DNA of 64,000 nucleotides from the NCBI GenBank assembly GCA_964449115.1, contig CAYUXW010000006.1, positions 1 through 64,000 of the forward strand, read 5' to 3'. The translations under genes and the position numbers were made by a program. Below, piece after piece: positions 62,444 through 64,000 of this stretch; the stretch's first letter is position 1, and each line of letters begins with the position of its first letter. Source of the stretch: UBA1783 sp964449115. GTDB lineage: Bacteria; Bacillota_I; Bacilli_A; Erysipelotrichales; Erysipelotrichaceae. The notes beneath the pieces were generated by a model. The model made no database searches and had not been told where the DNA came from. It worked only from the letters and a program-made list of their open reading frames with translations.

Positions 62444-64000
62444 TTAATCTTCGTCGTCTTCTTCCAGTCTTGCCTTAGCTGCAGCGATAACTCTATCTGC
62501 CACATCTTTTGGAGCTCTTTCGTATCTCAAGAACTCTTGGACATACGAACCGTTACCCTGAGTCATACTTCTCAGTTCAGTTGCGTAGCTCATCATTTCT
62601 GCCTGTGGAACTTCTGCAACGATGACAGTTGTTTCTTCATCAATAGCATTGTTTTCCATAATCATACCACGACGTTTTGAAAAGTCGCCATAGATTGTTC
62701 CAACATAATCAGAAGGAATCTGTACTTCAGCTCTGATGATTGGCTCTAAAAGTGCTGGTTTAGCTTCTGGCATACCTTTTCTATAAGCCAGTCTAGCTGC
62801 TGATTTGAAAGCAACTTCCTTTGAATCAACTGGGTGCATTGAACCATCATATAAGGTAGCTTTTACCTGAACAACTTTAAATCCAGCTAAAACACCTTTA
62901 TTCATCGCTTCTCTTAAACCTGATTCAACAGCTGGGAAGTAGTTTTTACTTACTGCTCCACCAACAATCTCTTCTTCAAAGACCATTTCATCTTCCTCAG
63001 GATTTGGTTCAAATCTAATGAAGACTTCACCAAACTGTCCAGCTCCACCAGACTGTTTCTTATGTCTTCCCTGAGCTTCAGCTTTTCCAGTAATAGTTTC
63101 ACGATATTGAACTGTTGGTTCTGTTAAATCAACTTCAACCTTGTATCTTGATTTCAACTTATTAACGATAACATCAATATGCTGATCGCCAAGGCCGTAT
63201 AAAACCTGCTCTCTGGTTTCAGTGTTGTTAACCAGCATCATGCTCTTGTCTTCACTAGCCAGTCTTGATAAACCTGTCGATAATCTATCTTCATCATTTC
63301 TTGTTCTTGGCCAGATTGCTTTTCCTAACATACCCTTAGGGAATTCAATTGGCTTATATTCAATTGGATTAGCTTTTGTAGCCAAGGTTTCATTAACATC
63401 AGTATCCTGAAGTTTTAAAATAGCTCCAATATCACCACATTCCAGTTTATCAACTTTAATCTGGTTTTTCCCTCTAACTAATACTAAAGAACCCATTTTT
63501 TCGTTTTCAGACTTATTTGAATTGTATAAAGGAGTATCAGCAGATAACGTTCCACTCATTACTTTTACAAATGAAGCCTGAGCAAAGTTATCGCTTACCA
63601 GTTTGAATACAAGGGCACTGAAATCCTCATCACTAGATGTCACAACTTCTACACCGTTAGCATCAGTAATTGTGCCTTTTTCACTATGTGAAGGAAAATA
63701 GTGAATAATTGTATCTAATAATGTGTCAAGACCAACATATGCTGTTGCACTGCCACATAAGATAGGGCGAATACTGCCATCTCTTAAACCGTGTGAAACA
63801 CCAGTAATCATCTCTTCATCAGTGAAATCTTCTTCCATCAAAAACTTCTCTGTTAAAGCATCATCAGTCATCGCAACTGCTTCACAAAGTTCAAAGTGAC
63901 CATTTTCTACCTGATCTACAAAGTTTGCTGGAACTTCTGCATCTTTGCCATTTACTGTTGCTTTTCTAGTAATAATATTAACAACACCTGTTGATTTTCC
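62444..64000 (-). CDS. Elongation factor G-like protein, 3' part (runs off the window)
   Basis: The reading frame is open from the edge (64000) to TAA 62444: 518 codons of the C-terminal part; the edge itself falls in the GTPase region (GKSTGVVNIITRKA). Domains II-V: PILCGSATAYVGLDTLLDTI, GLGDQHIDVIVNKLKSRYKV, GRHKKQSGGAGQFGEVFIRF, HPVDSKEVAFKSAARLAYRK, LLEPIIRAEVQIPSDYVG and a DDED tail. The sequence (GGAGQFGEVFIRFEP) is that of the EF-G-like paralogue group, not the main EF-G next to rpsL/rpsG. Role in translation unclear. Confidence 0.9.
   Translation of the reverse strand, partial: GKSTGVVNIITRKATVNGKDAEVPANFVDQVENGHFELCEAVAMTDDALTEKFLMEEDFTDEEMITGVSHGLRDGSIRPILCGSATAYVGLDTLLDTIIHYFPSHSEKGTITDANGVEVVTSSDEDFSALVFKLVSDNFAQASFVKVMSGTLSADTPLYNSNKSENEKMGSLVLVRGKNQIKVDKLECGDIGAILKLQDTDVNETLATKANPIEYKPIEFPKGMLGKAIWPRTRNDEDRLSTGLSRLASEDKSMMLVNNTETREQVLYGLGDQHIDVIVNKLKSRYKVEVDLTEPTVQYRETITGKAEAQGRHKKQSGGAGQFGEVFIRFEPNPEEDEMVFEEEIVGGAVSKNYFPAVESGLREAMNKGVLAGFKVVQVKATLYDGSMHPVDSKEVAFKSAARLAYRKGMPEAKPALLEPIIRAEVQIPSDYVGTIYGDFSKRRGMIMENNAIDEETTVIVAEVPQAEMMSYATELRSMTQGNGSYVQEFLRYERAPKDVADRVIAAAKARLEEDDED

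Noticed and set aside
1..64000. CRISPR array, rRNA, tRNA, IS element or prophage
   Set aside because: No regular spaced repeats, no transposase or integrase, no phage structural genes and no recognisable RNA gene were found by reading both strands.

Overview
The window is AT-rich with compact gene spacing, strong AGGAGG-type ribosome binding sites and ATG/GTG/TTG starts. It carries sortase-anchored surface proteins with CnaB/SpaA domains, AddAB, mannose-family PTS systems, lipoproteins and CcpA/Rex-like sites. This points to a fermentative, low-GC Gram-positive gut bacterium. The mix of PTS, AdhE, Etf-linked lactate dehydrogenase and LPxTG-like proteins fits the Erysipelotrichia best, but the species is not resolved. 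No rRNA, tRNA, CRISPR array or insertion sequence was recognised.

Layout. 1-4.4 kb: a cut-off gene, an unknown gene, a two-nuclease DUF2779 protein, a TIM-barrel isomerase and a membrane-anchored exported protein. 4.5-8.6 kb: a FUSC-like membrane protein diverging from etfB-etfA-lctD, an electron-bifurcating lactate dehydrogenase set. 8.6-10.2 kb: an HD phosphohydrolase, a small gene broken by a TGA, and a decayed second copy of the HD gene 3' end. 10.2-22.9 kb: carbohydrate block, all on the minus strand. It holds three cupin sugar-phosphate isomerases, a PTS IIBCD-nanE-ycxB operon with a cre site on its -35 box, and a second operon (GNAT, PIG-L deacetylase, PTS IIBCD, helical-repeat protein, GntR regulator). 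22.9-26.5 kb: a large AlbA_2/Schlafen-like protein with a frameshift in an A7 tract, followed by a 36-bp perfect palindrome. 26.5-33.5 kb: a MupG-like hydrolase, a BmrCD-like heterodimeric ABC exporter, PrsW, Nudix and ArsR. 33.7-46 kb: two cell-wall-anchored proteins flanking DUF2130 and addBA; the second has an in-frame TGA. 46.2-49.3 kb: mscL, corA and small membrane proteins. 49.4-53.9 kb: adhE and a divergent marR-degV-dsrE-like unit, with a dense regulatory region between them. 54-62.3 kb: a Fic-like protein, a lipoprotein, a tightly coupled operon (two thioredoxin-like lipoproteins, AAC(3)-like acetyltransferase, HAD-DeoC fusion, EF-G/TetM-like GTPase fused to an NYN ribonuclease) and nagA. 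Right edge: the 3' part of an EF-G-like gene.

How it fits together. The PTS operons, NanE, NagA, PIG-L, the cupin isomerases and MupG form an amino-sugar and hexose uptake and recycling module feeding glycolysis. AdhE (with Rex- and cre-like sites) and LctD-EtfAB handle redox balance. The most unusual system is the GTPase-NYN protein at 55.4-57.9 kb. It joins a ribosome-binding translational GTPase to a Rae1/YacP-type nuclease, and its domain IV loop differs from that of true tetracycline-protection proteins. It sits in a one-base-spaced operon with an AAC(3)-like enzyme and an unusual HAD-aldolase fusion. A ribosome-directed mRNA-cleaving factor is an attractive but untested idea.
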